Part shown: positions 32,771-44,812 of the stretch, piece after piece
Layout of the letters: each line of letters opens with the position of its first letter
Numbering within the stretch: position 1 is the first letter of the stretch
Assembly (NCBI GenBank): GCA_033816765.1
Contig: CM066293.1
Location: 186,001 to 250,000, forward strand
Direction: 5' to 3'
Origin: Nothopassalora personata
Taxonomy: Eukaryota > Ascomycota > Dothideomycetes > Mycosphaerellales > Mycosphaerellaceae
DNA length: 64,000 bases
Program-made: the position numbers and the translations under genes
The notes under the pieces: model-generated
What the model was told of the DNA's origin: nothing
Seen by the model: only the letters and a program-made list of their open reading frames with translations
Databases searched by the model: none

Positions 32771-33558
32771 ATTCTTATTCTCCTTGAGGTTTCCTTCCAT
32801 GCGCGTGTAGTCTCGATATCTGTCGGGTAGGTAGGGAGTGAAAGGGCCTTTCTCCGGACGTTCAAGTGTGTCTGGATCTGTGCAGTTTTGATGTTCCCTC
32901 ATGTTGTCTAATCCTCTTAGACCATTCACCCATGTGATTTTCCTGATCTGCGGCGCAAGCGTCCTGGACCCAGAAGTTCCTGCTGCTCCAGAGTCCAGAT
33001 GTGCGCCAAGCTGAGATAAGAGGCATTATTATCGTTCTACGCGCAAGTTGTGTGCAGCGGCTTTCAGGCATGCCAGTGGTCTCCTTTCGGGTCCAACATT
33101 TGACCGTGAGGATAGTCAGCAACGGCATGAGTCTTCCCCTAGCCAATTGATGAACCTCATTTTGATCTCAACCTGCGCGGCGGGGTAAGCCATCATAGAA
33201 GTACAGTATCTTGCGTCTTTACTTTTTCTACACTCAGGTATGCTGTGGCGTTACTGTACATCTAAGGGCATGATCCAATGCAAGCGCTGCGCAGCACCTC
33301 TTTCTAGCGACCTCGCTATGACAGCCATTGCGTGGCCATTGCCACTCTCGCGTAATCATATTGAAGGTCCATTTCTCCAAAACGCCTCGCTCCCAGTTCC
33401 AAGATGCAGTTTTGCCGTTCGTCCAGTCAAAGCTGGAAAAGTTTACAGTCCCAATGCGCCGCCGATGAATTACGATCTGGACCGTTGCATCCAGTTCGCA
33501 GTAGTGTATCCGATGTGGAGGTAGGTTGATGTTAGGGTCGAGCCCTCGCGACAATCGC
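32771..33558. other. Spacer, no clear gene
   Basis: Contains a reverse frame 33554-33234 with a coding-like run (LPPHRIHYCELDATVQIVIH) but no start, stop context or family that I recognise. It may belong to the decayed copies next door. Confidence 0.3.
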
Positions 33559-34764
33559 TCATATGCCCTCGCCCCTCGGGCCCTCGCGAAGGTGCTCCTC
33601 GGGTTTCAGGCCCACGGCGTAATCTCTTACCGCTTCAAAGGCGAGCCAGCTGCTGGCCATACTAGGAGCAACCTTGAGCAGATTCGGCACAATGCCTTTG
33701 TACAGTCCGGTGGGACCCTCCTGCTTCACGATGGTCGAGAGCGCGTCCCCAATCGATTTGTATTTGTAGCCCATGCCGGACATGGTGTTGATTTGGAACC
33801 GTCGTCGAAGCACGTCACTGCCACGTCGTTAGCTCTTGTATATGTGGTACCTTGATCACGTGACTCACAATGGATATGTGATTGTCTGTGCCACAGCTCC
33901 GGAGATGGCTCCTGCGCCCAACTTGCCAATAGATCCAGGATTCAGTGCGCCTTCAGGTGTGAAAAACTGCCGCACGCTCTCGTACACCATGAAATTCAGT
34001 CCGACGTATGGCGCAACTCCTGCGACTGTGGGTATCAAGCCGCGATAGAGTGCCCTGATGCCTCCCTCGTGCTTGTACATTGAGACCAAAGTTGCCCACA
34101 TGCCGGGTAGCTTCTTCTGTGCTTCTACTTTTGACAGTCCCTTGAACGATGCCGACTGAATCGATAGACGGGTTCGGACGATGTCGAGAGGATAGGTGAC
34201 AGTCACCGATGTGATGCCCGCAATGGCACCACAGCATAGTCGTCTCAGCGGTGTCAGAGGCTCACCGGGTTCAGGTTCAAAGAACTGCACTGATCAGTAT
34301 TGCCCTTCACCAGAAGCGAGGCCTTTCCGACTTACTGGCTTGTAGATATTGTAGCTGCCGAACTGCACTGCACTATAAGGCACAATCCGTATGCAGTTCA
34401 CGCCATTACCAGCCATCATGCCGCGGAAGCCTTCCTCCCGCCATATCTTGCCCAGTGCTTTCGGTATGCTCATCTTGTACTCCGTGCGTCCTGTAGACTG
34501 TACTTGCAGCAGGATCTTTAAGCGCTCGAGTGGAGAGACCACCGTTCTCGACACTGCGCCAGCTACACCGCCAGCTAAGAAAGAAGCCACGACAGCTTGT
34601 GATACCCATGATCTGAAGCCATAGAAGGCGACTGAGGGAGGTGGATGGTCATCTGAGGACGACTCTGAGGATGGTTCCGCCATGTTCGGGGAAGTGGTAT
34701 TGATCAGGTTGGTGGATTCCGAGGAGGTAGGAGTCGTAGACTTGAGCGCTCCGGGTGCACTCAT
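33559..34764 (-). CDS. Mitochondrial carrier, Ypr011c-like (APS/PAPS type)
   Basis: Three exons: 34764-34336, 34284-33869 and 33817-33559, with introns 34335-34285 (GTAAGT...GTGCAG) and 33868-33818 (GTGAGT...GGCAG). Phases fit; 367 aa. Three repeats each carry the carrier signature: [26 protein letters not shown], and [13 protein letters not shown] created across the second splice. The second half of each repeat has the usual aromatic-Gly pattern ([30 protein letters not shown]). The sequence is closest in pattern to the yeast Ypr011c subgroup, which moves adenosine 5'-phosphosulfate and PAPS across the inner membrane. A 55-residue Ser/Pro-rich leader precedes the first helix; a second Met at 34683 could be the start. 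Confidence 0.88.
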
Positions 34765-35709
34765 AGTATCTTGCGAAAAGAGGGTAGAGGACTCATTGGA
34801 ACTGCTGATCGACGTTGACAGAAAGCGCTTGACGTCTTTTGCAATGCTTGTGAGGATGAGCCAGCGTATGCGGACGTCGGTTGCTGTCCCAAGGATCTCA
34901 TCGATTGCGGCGGTGCTGTTATCGCGAAGGATGTCCTAGGAATGATGTTGTTCGTGTGGTGTGAATAGTGCGTGCAGCATGTGCTCGTGTGATTGCACTT
35001 GCTCTCGTGATCGCGTGCCCGTGCGTAGTGGATAGTGTGGTGTAGGTGAATGCTGAGACAGATGCTCTGCTGTCCATCGGCAAATGCGCCGCAAAATCTC
35101 CAAGTCAGGTCTGCTTGCCGTGCAGCCAGCCAGCCCCAGCCAGGTCCCAGTGTCGGAATGTCCCGGTCCGCCTAGTCGGAGCTGCCCTAATGACTCTGCT
35201 TATCCAGACTAAGACTTACCTCCACTTTCACCAAAGGCTGATATATTGCTCCACTGCTGCTGCTGGCTGTCCTGGGTGTCACAGTGCCACCGCCGCGAGA
35301 AGCCTCACCATGGTTACTTGTTTGATACTCAACCTGTCTTGCTGCCCGAACGAGTCGTGGCTGCAGGTGTTGCTCGACACGGATCCTGGTGGTTGTCGCG
35401 TGGCGAAAGTGCGTCTTCGAAAATGATGATGGTGAAATAAGGTTTTTGGACATGAATGTGGTTTGTTGTGATATTTAGCGGGTGAAGTTGACCGAGCGCG
35501 GGCTTCAGTTCAAGCCCAACGCGTTTGAAGTGCGGGCTTTACTTCGCCAGGCGACAACGGCAGTCGCCGCATGCAAGCGTTGGGAGATGCCATCGACCCG
35601 CCTCCATGATATTGGAAGCGATGAACTCTCGACGCCTTTCATCATTCGTCCCTATTCCGCCGGTCTTTCAATGGCTTACCGGTACGATAGCTACCCATGT
35701 GATTGGCAC
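34765..35709. other. Intergenic, no gene seen
   Basis: Promoter side of the carrier gene. Short frames only. Confidence 0.45.
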
Positions 35710-36703
35710 TCAATAGGGTAGCTTCACATCTATGAGATATGGTTTATGCTGATCCCAGACTTCTGGAATCCCTTCACTGACCATGGAAACCATTCGTTCT
35801 CGTAAGGACGCTATGGCATCTGGGCAAAGCGCCTTCTCTGGCTTCATGTTCCTGGATCTATTTTCGGAGATTCGTATAACCATATCTACAGGTGTCTGCT
35901 TTCCGAAATTTAGCACATCCGGCTGACAGCAAGACGTGAACACTAAAGGGACGATATGTTCAGTTTTAGCGTCGATATGTTCAGTGTTAGCGTGGCTCGA
36001 GATGAAGTTGTGTACTGTACTCTGATGACAGGTGTTGTCACAATCGTTCAGGAAAGCGCTCAGTACCGCGTCACACCAGTATCTTATCAACAAGTCGACA
36101 GATTTACGAAGAGGCCATGCCATTACAATACTGCGACAGTCGATTCAGCTGCCCATGGGCATGAGACTTGCGCGATTTCCTGGGCTTAGTCGGGCAACAA
36201 GCACAACACATTCGCTGAATGCCAATACGAAGCGGCGGTCTTCCTTACGGCAAAACCCGTGTCTCGTTCTGGAAGATCTCTGGGTTGCCAGGTTGCTTGA
36301 AAAGCTCTATGTCGACCACACCAATATCTGTGTCCGACACGAACAGAGTGGCAAACTCGACACCATAATCAGGGATTGCGATGGACTTGTCCAGTTTCTC
36401 CATGACTCTAACCGAAGATAAGCGCTGAGACTCGACGCGCTCGATGTGGTTGTCTTGCACTTGGAGCCTCACGTCAGGCACATAGGAGAGGCTTGTGAGT
36501 ACGCACCACTCTCGCATCCATACGGTGTAATAAGTGGCGTTATATGCGTGCAGTGCAAGTGCCTTTGTTAGGATGTCAAGCAACGACACGCATTTCCCCC
36601 AGGCGAAGTTTCGTGAGGGCATGGAGGAAGCGTGGGAGCGGCTCATGTTGCGCGCGGAGAAGATCCAGAGAAACATCGAGAATGCTGTGAGCGGAGGATG
36701 CAT
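35710..36703 (-). CDS. Hypothetical two-exon gene
   Basis: Two reverse-strand open blocks look coding: 36703 to about 36243 (contains REWCVLTSLSYVPDVRLQVQ and GVEFATLFVSDTDIGVV) and about 36143 to 35710 (contains MAWPLRKSVDLLIRYWCDAV and ISENRSRNMKPEKALCPDAI). A donor-like GTAAGG at the end of the first block and CGCAG before the second would join them in phase. The style resembles the lineage-specific F-box-type or hypothetical proteins common in these fungi, but no domain is certain. The start and the intron are both guesses. Confidence 0.35.
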
Positions 36704-37011
36704 AGCCCCACGATTGATGGTTCTGAGTCCGTGAGATTACAGTCACGGAACATGTAAGAACAGGTGAATGTGGCGAATACGTCTTTGAGATGAGTGTGAC
36801 AAATCACGGACCCAAGCTCGAGGCGCACTAGTAACAAGGCCTCCACGACCATCACCATTTCAGCTTCCTGACTTGACTCTTCTCACATCTAACAGTTCAA
36901 CCATCAGCCAGCTTCACACGACGACCACAGCCTACCAGCCGCACATTGACAGCCGAAGCCAACTCGCGCGGCAAACACCACCGACCAGTCTTTCAGAAAA
37001 CTTCAAGCACC

Positions 37012-37651
37012 ATGGCTTCAGGCAACGAGCAGAACCCCAATTTCTTCGATCTCTCGATTGAGCTGCGCAATCAAATTTAAGGCTATGTGCTGCAAGAGGA
37101 CAAGCCAATCAAGATCGAGCTGATTCGGTGCCGCAATGGTACGTGGTTTCGGAGACGGGCAAGGCTCTAGCAGTATCTGGACGACGGCCAAGTACTCGAG
37201 ACATGTATTACACGACGCGCTGCACTTGTCGACCATAGCTGACATCCTTTTGTTTGTAAGTCCCTTCGAGCTCTCGCGTTCTGGCGTCCATCGGAACAAG
37301 CATCACCGCCGACAAGTGTACGACAGGAGCAAGAGAGCCTGGGTCCCGGCGGAGCTCAAATATGCCGCTATCATCTACGTCAATAAGCAGGTCTATGTCG
37401 AGGCATCAGACATCCTCTATGCTGTCAACTGCTTCAAGTTCGCCACAACTGCTGCCCTTCGGGATATTATCCCTGTCCTAGGCAGGCGCGCGCATTTACT
37501 GCGCTACATCGATATCGAGGTCGGTGAGTACAGGATCAAGTCGGCACCAGAAGCCTTTACAGCGCTCAGTGTCGACAGCAACCTGAAGAAACTACAGATC
37601 AGCCACTTCGACGTGTGTACTGAGCGCACAGATTTCCGCGGCGCGAAGTAA
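37012..37651 (+). pseudogene. F-box/2EXR-like gene with nonsense codon
   Basis: ATG at 37012 opens with NPNFFDLSIELRNQI, the start of the fungal F-box/2EXR type. It then hits TAA at 37078-37080, exactly where this motif has an aromatic residue, and continues in frame with GYVLQEDKPIKIELI. The later body is in another frame (to 37651): PAELKYAAIIYVNKQVYVEASDILYAVNCFKF and LGRRAHLLRYIDIEV, the typical 'VNKQ[IV]Y.EA..ILY' block. An intron (a donor GTACGT lies at about 37140) could explain the frame change but not the stop. I call it a pseudogene, or a gene with one sequencing error. Confidence 0.6.
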
Positions 37652-38036
37652 TTATGATTGCTTCAATTCACATAGTATCTCCATCAGCAGTTCAGGCTCA
37701 TTCTCTCATGGCGCCGAGTAGTGTAGTAGTGCGGCATCCACTTTGAAGCGACTTCGGGGAGTTGCAGATGTCGGGTAAACATGTGGAATGGTATACTTCT
37801 TCGGCACGAACTCGGCTTCATGCCGATCACGTGCATGCTTGACCTTGCGCTGAAACATTTGGAGAGCCTCGGCCTCCGCTCCGAGCTAAGCTGCTAACGC
37901 CATGGACCAGCGGCATTCCATGATGCGAGGCAGTTGCTCTTTCGTCCGTTCCTTGAACACGAATCTCTTGCACAATCGATCAGAAGGAGCAACTTGGATT
38001 TGAGCGACAGATTGGAAGTCTCATCATAGCATTTCG
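37652..38036. other. Intergenic
   Basis: Promoter region of the pyroglutamyl peptidase. Nothing else is seen. Confidence 0.4.
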
Positions 38037-38840
38037 ATGGGTTCCATCCAGGATGACAGCACTCCAAACAGAGACATCACAATCCTCGTAACAGGCTTCG
38101 GACCATTCCAGGACAAATTCCCAGTCAATCCATCTTTTGAGATCACGCACGCTTTGCCAGACTACCTGCCCCCCACGAAAGCACACAAGAATGCAGTCCG
38201 CATAATATCATATCCCCAACCCATCCGGGTGGCGTTCAACCAAGTCAGAAATCTTGTCCCGAAGCTTCATGATGCATATGCTGGAAAGGTCGATGTAGTC
38301 CTCCATCTCGGCATGGCCTCAGGCCGGACGTGGTATTCTCTCGAGCGGTACGGTCATCGAGATGGGTATTCGAAGCACAAAGACCTCGATGGGAACATGC
38401 CAGAACCGGATGAAGGCAAGACTACGTTTGGAGATTGTCCCAGCAGAATGACGACTTCGCTTGATTACGAGAGGATTCTGCTGGATTGGCAGGCGAATGT
38501 ACTGGCCATCGAGGAAGGACGACCTGGACATCAAGCAGATATAAGGCCCAGTGAGGACGCAGGTCATTACTTGTGCGATTATATCTACTTCAACAGCTTG
38601 GCGTACTTTGGTCGTAAGAATTGTATGGAGGGTGGCAAAGACTCGGCTCGTCCGGTGCTCTTCTTTCATGTCCCGGCAGAAAGTGATGGGATCATGTTGG
38701 AGCAAGGACAAGCAGTGGCGATTGCATTGATCCGAGCCATTGCCAGCAGCTATGCGCGGCAACGACAAGACGTCGCGGCTCAGAAACTCGAGGCACAACA
38801 TATCCTTCAGCGAGAGAGTGGCCCAGCCAATGCATTTTGA
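38037..38840 (+). CDS. Pyroglutamyl-peptidase I-like cysteine peptidase (C15)
   Basis: Single exon, 267 aa. TGFGPF (19-24) is the family hallmark, followed by VDVVLHLGMA. The catalytic triad can be placed: Glu103 (SLERYG), Cys180 (GHYLCDYIYFNSL) and His211 (LFFHVP). Family enzymes remove N-terminal pyroglutamate from peptides in the cytosol. The protein is longer than bacterial C15 (about 215 aa) because of insertions around 110-170 and a C-terminal helix, as is usual in ascomycete homologs. The start at 38037 (MGSIQDDS) lies about ten residues before the first strand, which is normal. No signal peptide. Confidence 0.88.
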   Translation: MGSIQDDSTPNRDITILVTGFGPFQDKFPVNPSFEITHALPDYLPPTKAHKNAVRIISYPQPIRVAFNQVRNLVPKLHDAYAGKVDVVLHLGMASGRTWYSLERYGHRDGYSKHKDLDGNMPEPDEGKTTFGDCPSRMTTSLDYERILLDWQANVLAIEEGRPGHQADIRPSEDAGHYLCDYIYFNSLAYFGRKNCMEGGKDSARPVLFFHVPAESDGIMLEQGQAVAIALIRAIASSYARQRQDVAAQKLEAQHILQRESGPANAF

Positions 38841-38912
38841 AGTCGTTGAGACAGGGCTCTGTGCACTCGTATACACCCTTCCTATGCAAGCAGCAATCAT
38901 ATCTACATGTCA

Positions 38913-40636
38913 CTACCTCGCGGTCTTCAAGGTCGAAAAAGCAGAGTATCCTGCATCAATCATCTGCTGCGCGCTGTCATGCTCACTCTTCGGGAAAGTC
39001 GTTGGCAGGACCGGCGAAGGCCTCTCATCATCAATCTCATCATGATCATCCACGTGGATGTTTGGCAAAGGCTTGCTCTGAGGCCTATGTCTGCCGGCTC
39101 CAGCCCTCGGGGTATTCCTCGAAACCTCCGCAATCGATGTATTCCTTGAGGCCTCTGCGACTGAGCCGGTGTGGGACACGTCTACCACAGAGGCTTTCCT
39201 CTGGACCGGGTGTTCGCCACCGTAGTACTTGACAGTGCCATCAGGAGACCAGCGGATAGCTGCCTGAGGTTGCTGCTGTTCGTAAACAGGCTGGTAAGAT
39301 CCGTTGTTGCTTTCGGAAAATGAGCGGCCGGTCGTGATTGGTGATTTGGACTCAAGCTCGTAGTGGCGTTCGACTTGGTCTCTTGGGTCGACTTGGCTTC
39401 GCTCCGTGGCAGAGCGGTGGCCAGTTGTGAACTGGTGGCCAGTCATCATAGTGTAGACTCTCTGCATAAGTCCAGCAACTGCCGGGAAGCAAGCGCACAG
39501 TACTCCTAGGTTGATCTCAAGGTTCGACCAGATTGCAATGGGGTTGTAAAGATATGTAACGTTCGGCGCGCTGCCCCAGACGGCGAGGGAGCGAAGACGG
39601 ATGACGCTGCAGAAAGTGACGAAGAGACCGATGAGAAAGGTCGCGACCACTGCCATCTTTTTGCGGGTGGCGATCGACAGGGAGAGTAGACGTGGAACCG
39701 GTAGTAGTATCACAGCGATGTCGAAGAAGATGTTGATACCAGATGTGGCGAAGATGAGAGCGTTGACGTCGATGCAAAGACCCTGGTGTAGGCCGTCCCA
39801 TTTGAGCCAGGAGAAGGATATAGGCTGACACTGAAGGCCTAGCACCACGACGAGGATGAAAGCGTATGCAGTGAGACTCACGATGAGGGTCTTACAGGCG
39901 GCGCGGAACCATTTAGGTTCATCCGAGGCTCCTGTGTATGGCCACATGCGCAGGTAAAGTAGCAGGATGGCGATCTTGGTGCTGGACTGGAGCGCGACGT
40001 ATGTGAACTCCGAGATGTAGAACCAGTAGAGAATCTCACTGATGTTGTCAGGCATGGCTGCTACCATCCAGATATCTTGTCCCAGCCCTAGGTCGACCAT
40101 GTGGTGCAAGATGGCATCAGCTGGGATAAGGATGAGGTAACTGATGAGAATCACAAGATCGTCCCAGCCATATCCAGTTCCGCTGAGTGATTCCATTCGC
40201 GAGAGGGCGCGCGCAAGTATGCCGAAACTGGCTACGCCGAAGAAGACCCAGAGAAGAGACTCGGTCAAGTCGCCTTGGTTTCGGACTGGTTCATTGCAGG
40301 TCACTGCAGAGTATCGCCTGGTCTCGAGTTGCTCAACGACTGTGCACTTGGGCGTCAAACAGGCAGTGACCGCTTGTGCGAAGGGCATGCTCGTGCATAG
40401 ACATGCTGCATCGGTAGCATTGCAACCTGAGACTGGGATGGCTTGGGCGAGACATGAAGCCTGTACGTCGGTGAGTCGTAGTTATCAAGCCTGCCTGAAC
40501 ATTAATCGATGCTTACTGAACAGGTCGACAGCTTCGGCACCGATGTCTGTCGCGTGGTGAGGCCCGAATCAAGCTCGAAGCCCTGGGTAGATTGCACAAC
40601 AAGAGAAAGAAAAAGAACGAATGGAGTGGTCCACAT
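38913..40636 (-). CDS. CFEM-domain PTH11-like GPCR
   Basis: Exon 1 is 40636-40517, intron 40516-40461 (GTAAGC...GACTCACC...TACAG) and exon 2 is 40460-38913: 555 aa. The signal peptide (MWTTPFVLFLSLVVQS) is followed by a CFEM domain (about 38-95): C..CLAQAIPVSGCNATDAACLC...CLTPKC, eight-cysteine type. A seven-helix rhodopsin-like domain follows (about 105-380) with the signature GYGWDDLVILISY and IFFDIAVILLPVP. The tail is a long cytosolic one rich in Ser/Gln (about 390-555). PTH11-class receptors sense surface or host cues in plant-associated fungi; ligand unknown. The CFEM half is split by the intron and would be lost if the start were placed inside exon 2. Confidence 0.9.
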
Positions 40637-41941
40637 CGTCGCTGCCGTTCCCCGCTGTAGCCAGCAGTCTGTCAGAATGTCAACACAACTTCCTTAAACT
40701 TGAAGTCCGGCGAGACTCCTCGCGAGATCATATAACAAGCCTTCACTATCTGCAGAGACGTTCGCTGTCATCTCAACGATACGTACATGTTTCCGGGGAG
40801 GCAGTAACTAGAGCGGCGAAGGGAGAGTCTGTCGCTAGCGTGATCACTCTAGGCAGTGATGTTGGAAGATCAACTTGGGTTGTCGGTGCGACTCAGTCGG
40901 TAGGGAAAAGGCTTGGACGGCGGAGGAGGGTAACTGTGGTAACAGGGTCCGAGACATCTTCTGCGTATCGGCACCTGCAGTTCCGTCGGCACGAAGCCGT
41001 TGGTAGCTGAGCTTGCGATCGACGCTGACTTCATCAGGTCTTGTTCAGGAGGTTCTGCAAGTACTGGATGGATTACAACAGAGTCGTGCGACCATTGTTT
41101 GGAAAGTGGGTAGTTTGGTGATAGCGAAGCAGTAGACTTCTATCGCGCTGTAGCGCAAGCTTGATTTCTGCATCATCTTCACTTCTTGCTTGTGCCCATA
41201 CCTGTGATACCCGTGCGCGAGCAGATCCATGTGGAGCCGCGCCATGGACAAGCGTGTGCTTGTTATGGATAGCACGACTTCGAAACCGACCAAAACGCCA
41301 GTCACCACCACTAGAGATCCACACGGCTAACGAGGGACCAAAGTCTAAAGGCAGCTCACGATTTCGCCTAGGGGGCAGCTCCAATTCTTAGTTATGATTC
41401 AACATCTAATTAGCCCCCTAGCACTCCAAAATGCGCCCGCCCGGCGAAGGCTAGTAGCATCTATGTTTCCTATAGCCGAAGCAAACTTAGGAGGGGCCCC
41501 GAACGGAGGGATAATCTCGTACGAGGCCCCCAAGTAGAGCGGAGAGCTAGGTGGTAAGTATTCCCCGTTTAATAGCGATTGATTGCTTAGTCATAATATC
41601 AGCTGCCCCTACACGAAATGGTGAGCTGCCCATAGACTTCCGCGCTTGGAGGCATAAGGCGTGTCATCCCTTCGATTCTCGTAATGACTGTAATAAGAGC
41701 TGGTCCCTCCCGCTAGCCTAACGGCTGATGTTTCCGGCGGACTATAAGCACTACGCACCGCAGAGGCTGCTGTCGATGATATGGTCTGCCGTATCCTCAG
41801 CGGTAGCTTGAAGACGGAGGGAGGGACAAAATCGCGTCTACAAAGGGACGAGTCTATCGCTGATCGAAGGACTGATACGTCGCCAGACGTGTTACATAAT
41901 ACACTGCAGCCTACTGTTGGCGTGAGATCGGTCTTGTGAAT
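40637..41941. other. Intergenic region containing a second TAG-rich relic
   Basis: The first 700 bp are the receptor promoter. From about 41330 to 41600 the composition changes abruptly to CTAG/TAG-rich, CA-poor sequence like that at the left end of the window, with no open frame; it is probably a RIP-type transposon fragment. The rest to 41941 is 3' flank of the peroxidase gene. Confidence 0.45.
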
Positions 41942-43453
41942 CTAGTAGTTCGTCGCTGGACCATTTGGGCTGTACTGAAAGCCTGGAAATCTGTTCTGTG
42001 GTCAGCAACGTCTTCCAAGCCACGTGTGAATGGCGCAACCCACTGATTAAACAGAGTCTGATCGAAGGAGCCCACGATAGGACAGTCCATGCCGCCGATG
42101 ACGGATAAGATATTATCGTTAAGCAGTTTGGTCACGGGAGAAAGCACGCTCAACAGGCTAGAGGCAGCGTCTGGGATCAAAGACTGGGCAAACTGCGCGT
42201 AGAAGCAGGCGCCCCTCGGGTTGTCCACATCGAACAGGTTCTCGGCATTCAGCACCCCGCCGCTGAGGTCGCTGAGAGAAACGCCAGTGTATGTGTTGAC
42301 ACCGTGCGTATTTCCTCCCAAGTGGAAACTTTCTGGGTAGGCAGCATACTGTACTGCAAGGTCAGAGTCAACGTTCGGGATGTCGTAGTTGTTGGTGCTC
42401 GTTCGTCGATACCTAATCTTGTGTAAATTATCTGCAGTGTCTTTGCACGAAGCGTAGCAGAGTATCTTACCAGTTGTCTGGGATGCGCTCCTGGCCGGGA
42501 TTCCACTTAAAGTTGGGGTACTCGCCCTCGACGGCAAAGAACTCCTTGAACATATGGCCATTGAGATAGCCACTTGGCTCTTCGGCAGAGTGGTTTGACA
42601 TCAGGTTGATAACGAAGAAGTAGGCGGCAGGTGCTACCAAAACACCAGCGAAAGGTCCCGAGAAGAAGTATGGATTTTCACGGACAGACTGTCGACCCTT
42701 CGCCAGGAAGTCTGTCGCAAAGCGGTCGAGAGTGTATCTGTCGTCGCTCATACCAGTCTCGAATGCCTGCTTGAAACGACCAAGATCCAGGCTATGAGCA
42801 TCACCATTGTTGAGCTGTGTGCAGGTCAGTCTATATCATCGCTGTAGTGACAGAGGTACCCACGTATGCATCTGGACGTCCGATAGACATATCACTCTCG
42901 TAGGTGTTGTGAGCATTCGAGATGCCTTGGGCCTTTCCAAGCAAGCCGCTTGTCAGACTATTGGACGGTGGTGCTCCGCCAATACTCCAAGTCTGAAGTA
43001 GTGGATCTCCGTTGATGAGAATGGCATAGGCGGCCAGGAATCCCGACAGACCTGGACCCATGCCGAAAGCAGCTTCAAGTCCAGTAATGGTTTCGAGAAG
43101 GTTGGTCACTCCTGATCTAGACAAATATGCGTGGTTTGCTGCGGCATTGAGACCTTGTTCCCCGGTAAGCATCATCAACAACTCTCCAGGACTGTGAACT
43201 TGCGGAGCTCACCTGGGCAAGGACCCCGAATCTCATCCGGACCTGGTGATGCGAAAGCATGATCACCCTGGTTAGAGACATACTGCTCCTTCTCGTTGAA
43301 GACTAGACAAGGAATGTTGCCGCAGTTTGTTCGTGCCTTGCTCAACTGTCGCGCAAGCTCAGTCGAAGGCACCTGGCGCTTCTGGACATCTTCAAGCACG
43401 AAAGGAAAGGCAATGGCCTGCAGAGCAAACCCCAAAAGAACGAAAGGTCTCAT
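41942..43453 (-). CDS. Secreted heme-thiolate peroxidase (chloroperoxidase/UPO family)
   Basis: Five exons: 43453-43213, 43153-42864, 42814-42471, 42412-42040 and 41995-41942; 433 aa. Signal peptide MRPFVLLGFALQAIA. The heme-ligand motif RGPCPGLNAAANHAYLSR spans the first splice (Cys about residue 78). The acid-base region is SNAHNTYESDMSIGRPDAY (Glu and Asp). The rest follows the Peroxidase_2 family (PYFFSGPFAGVLVAPAAYFF, NPRGACFYAQFAQ). The last intron (42039-41996, weak donor GTTGCG) replaces an odd read-through tail by NRFPGFQYSPNGPATNY, the kind of ending seen in the family. Such enzymes use peroxide to halogenate or oxygenate substrates outside the cell. A TATA-like stretch lies about 85 bases upstream of the ATG. 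Confidence 0.85.
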
Positions 43454-44803
43454 ATTGAAGCGCGCAACGTATGGAATAGCAAAGAAAATGGACGGCACCG
43501 CAGCTTCGGTGAAGACTTGAGAAGACTGAAGACACCCTTATAATCACAACAGAGATGCTCAGCAACAACAAGGAAAGTCCGGATAGTCAAGCAGCTAGGT
43601 TTCTCGAGTTCCCGCGCCGAACATGTGGGTCAGCAGACACATCGACGACGATTCGTGTAATGTTCGCTCTAGCAAGATCTGTCCGAGCACGATGCATCAT
43701 TGCAGAGCTCTCTTCGATAGCCCAAGGAGAAAGACAGGGGATGGAGATGCTGTGGCGTTCAGCTGTTCTTTGATCTTGTAGTGATCGGCATGACAGGTGT
43801 GTTGACTTTCGGGGAGACGTTTGCGGTGCATCCTGAGAGGATCAGCATCCCCTTCTTCGTGCTGTGCCACTGCACCGTCGGAGCTGAGCACTTTGAGTAT
43901 CTGCAATGACGGAAGCCGTTCCAACTCACATGCAGAACTGAACCATGTTGACATTATCGAAGTATCTGACGGAAGTGAGTTGTTGTAGAGAAGATAAGAT
44001 TGAGAGCGACATGGAGAGCGTGGAGTGACAATATAGAAGGAGTAACTGCGGCAGAATTGTGATTGGTTGCAGAAGCGAGTCATTCCTTGTCTCCAGACAT
44101 GAAGGCCGAGGTGAACACTGGTCCGGGTCTTCCCGTTGAGGCATTATAGAGTTATGCCTTAGCATGCAACTCATCAGGACTGGAGTCTGAAGTAATGAAC
44201 GGCCTGTGAATACTCTCTGCAGGAAATATAGACCACCGCCCGGAACAAATCGGCAGTTACAGCGCCAAGCCACGTCCTCCAGAGATTTCAGTCATCAGGA
44301 TGGTCTATCTGAAAGGGGGTTTATCCTAACAATTTTGGGTGTTGTTTGACATTCGATCCATGCCTGCTTCTCTCCTCGTCACACCTAGTATACAGGGCAG
44401 CACGTTATGGAGCACACTCGTCACGAAGCTCAGATGGGACCCAATGCGACGCCAGAGGTACTCTCACACGTACGGATCACTACGTCACTTGCGTTCATGA
44501 CTTGATATACTGTCAAATCGAGGAGACAGTCGCATCGCCAACAGTCACAGTATCGGTTGGATATAGCATGTCTAAAAAGAATGGGACTATCGGTCCATAT
44601 ACTGCTTTCATCGTCATCTATTGTTACACCATTATTCGCGCTGTTGTCAAATTGAGTTGGCTTTCGAACCACTTCACCTGGCTTCAACCTTATCTTAAGC
44701 TTAACAATGTCGAGGTCCAGGTGTGATGATCGACAGTATTGCGGATCTGCAAAAGCAATCCCACTGTGTCGGCGCCTCACTGATGAACGCATTGAACTGA
44801 CTC
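43454..44803. other. Divergent intergenic region
   Basis: Between the peroxidase start and the hydrolase. The 5' exon(s) of the hydrolase should lie here, but I could not place them with confidence. Confidence 0.4.
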
Positions 44804-44812
44804 TTGTTTCAG

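Noticed and set aside
41911..42039. Read-through C-terminus of the peroxidase
   Set aside because: Gives a tail unlike the family; the spliced 18-codon exon fits better.
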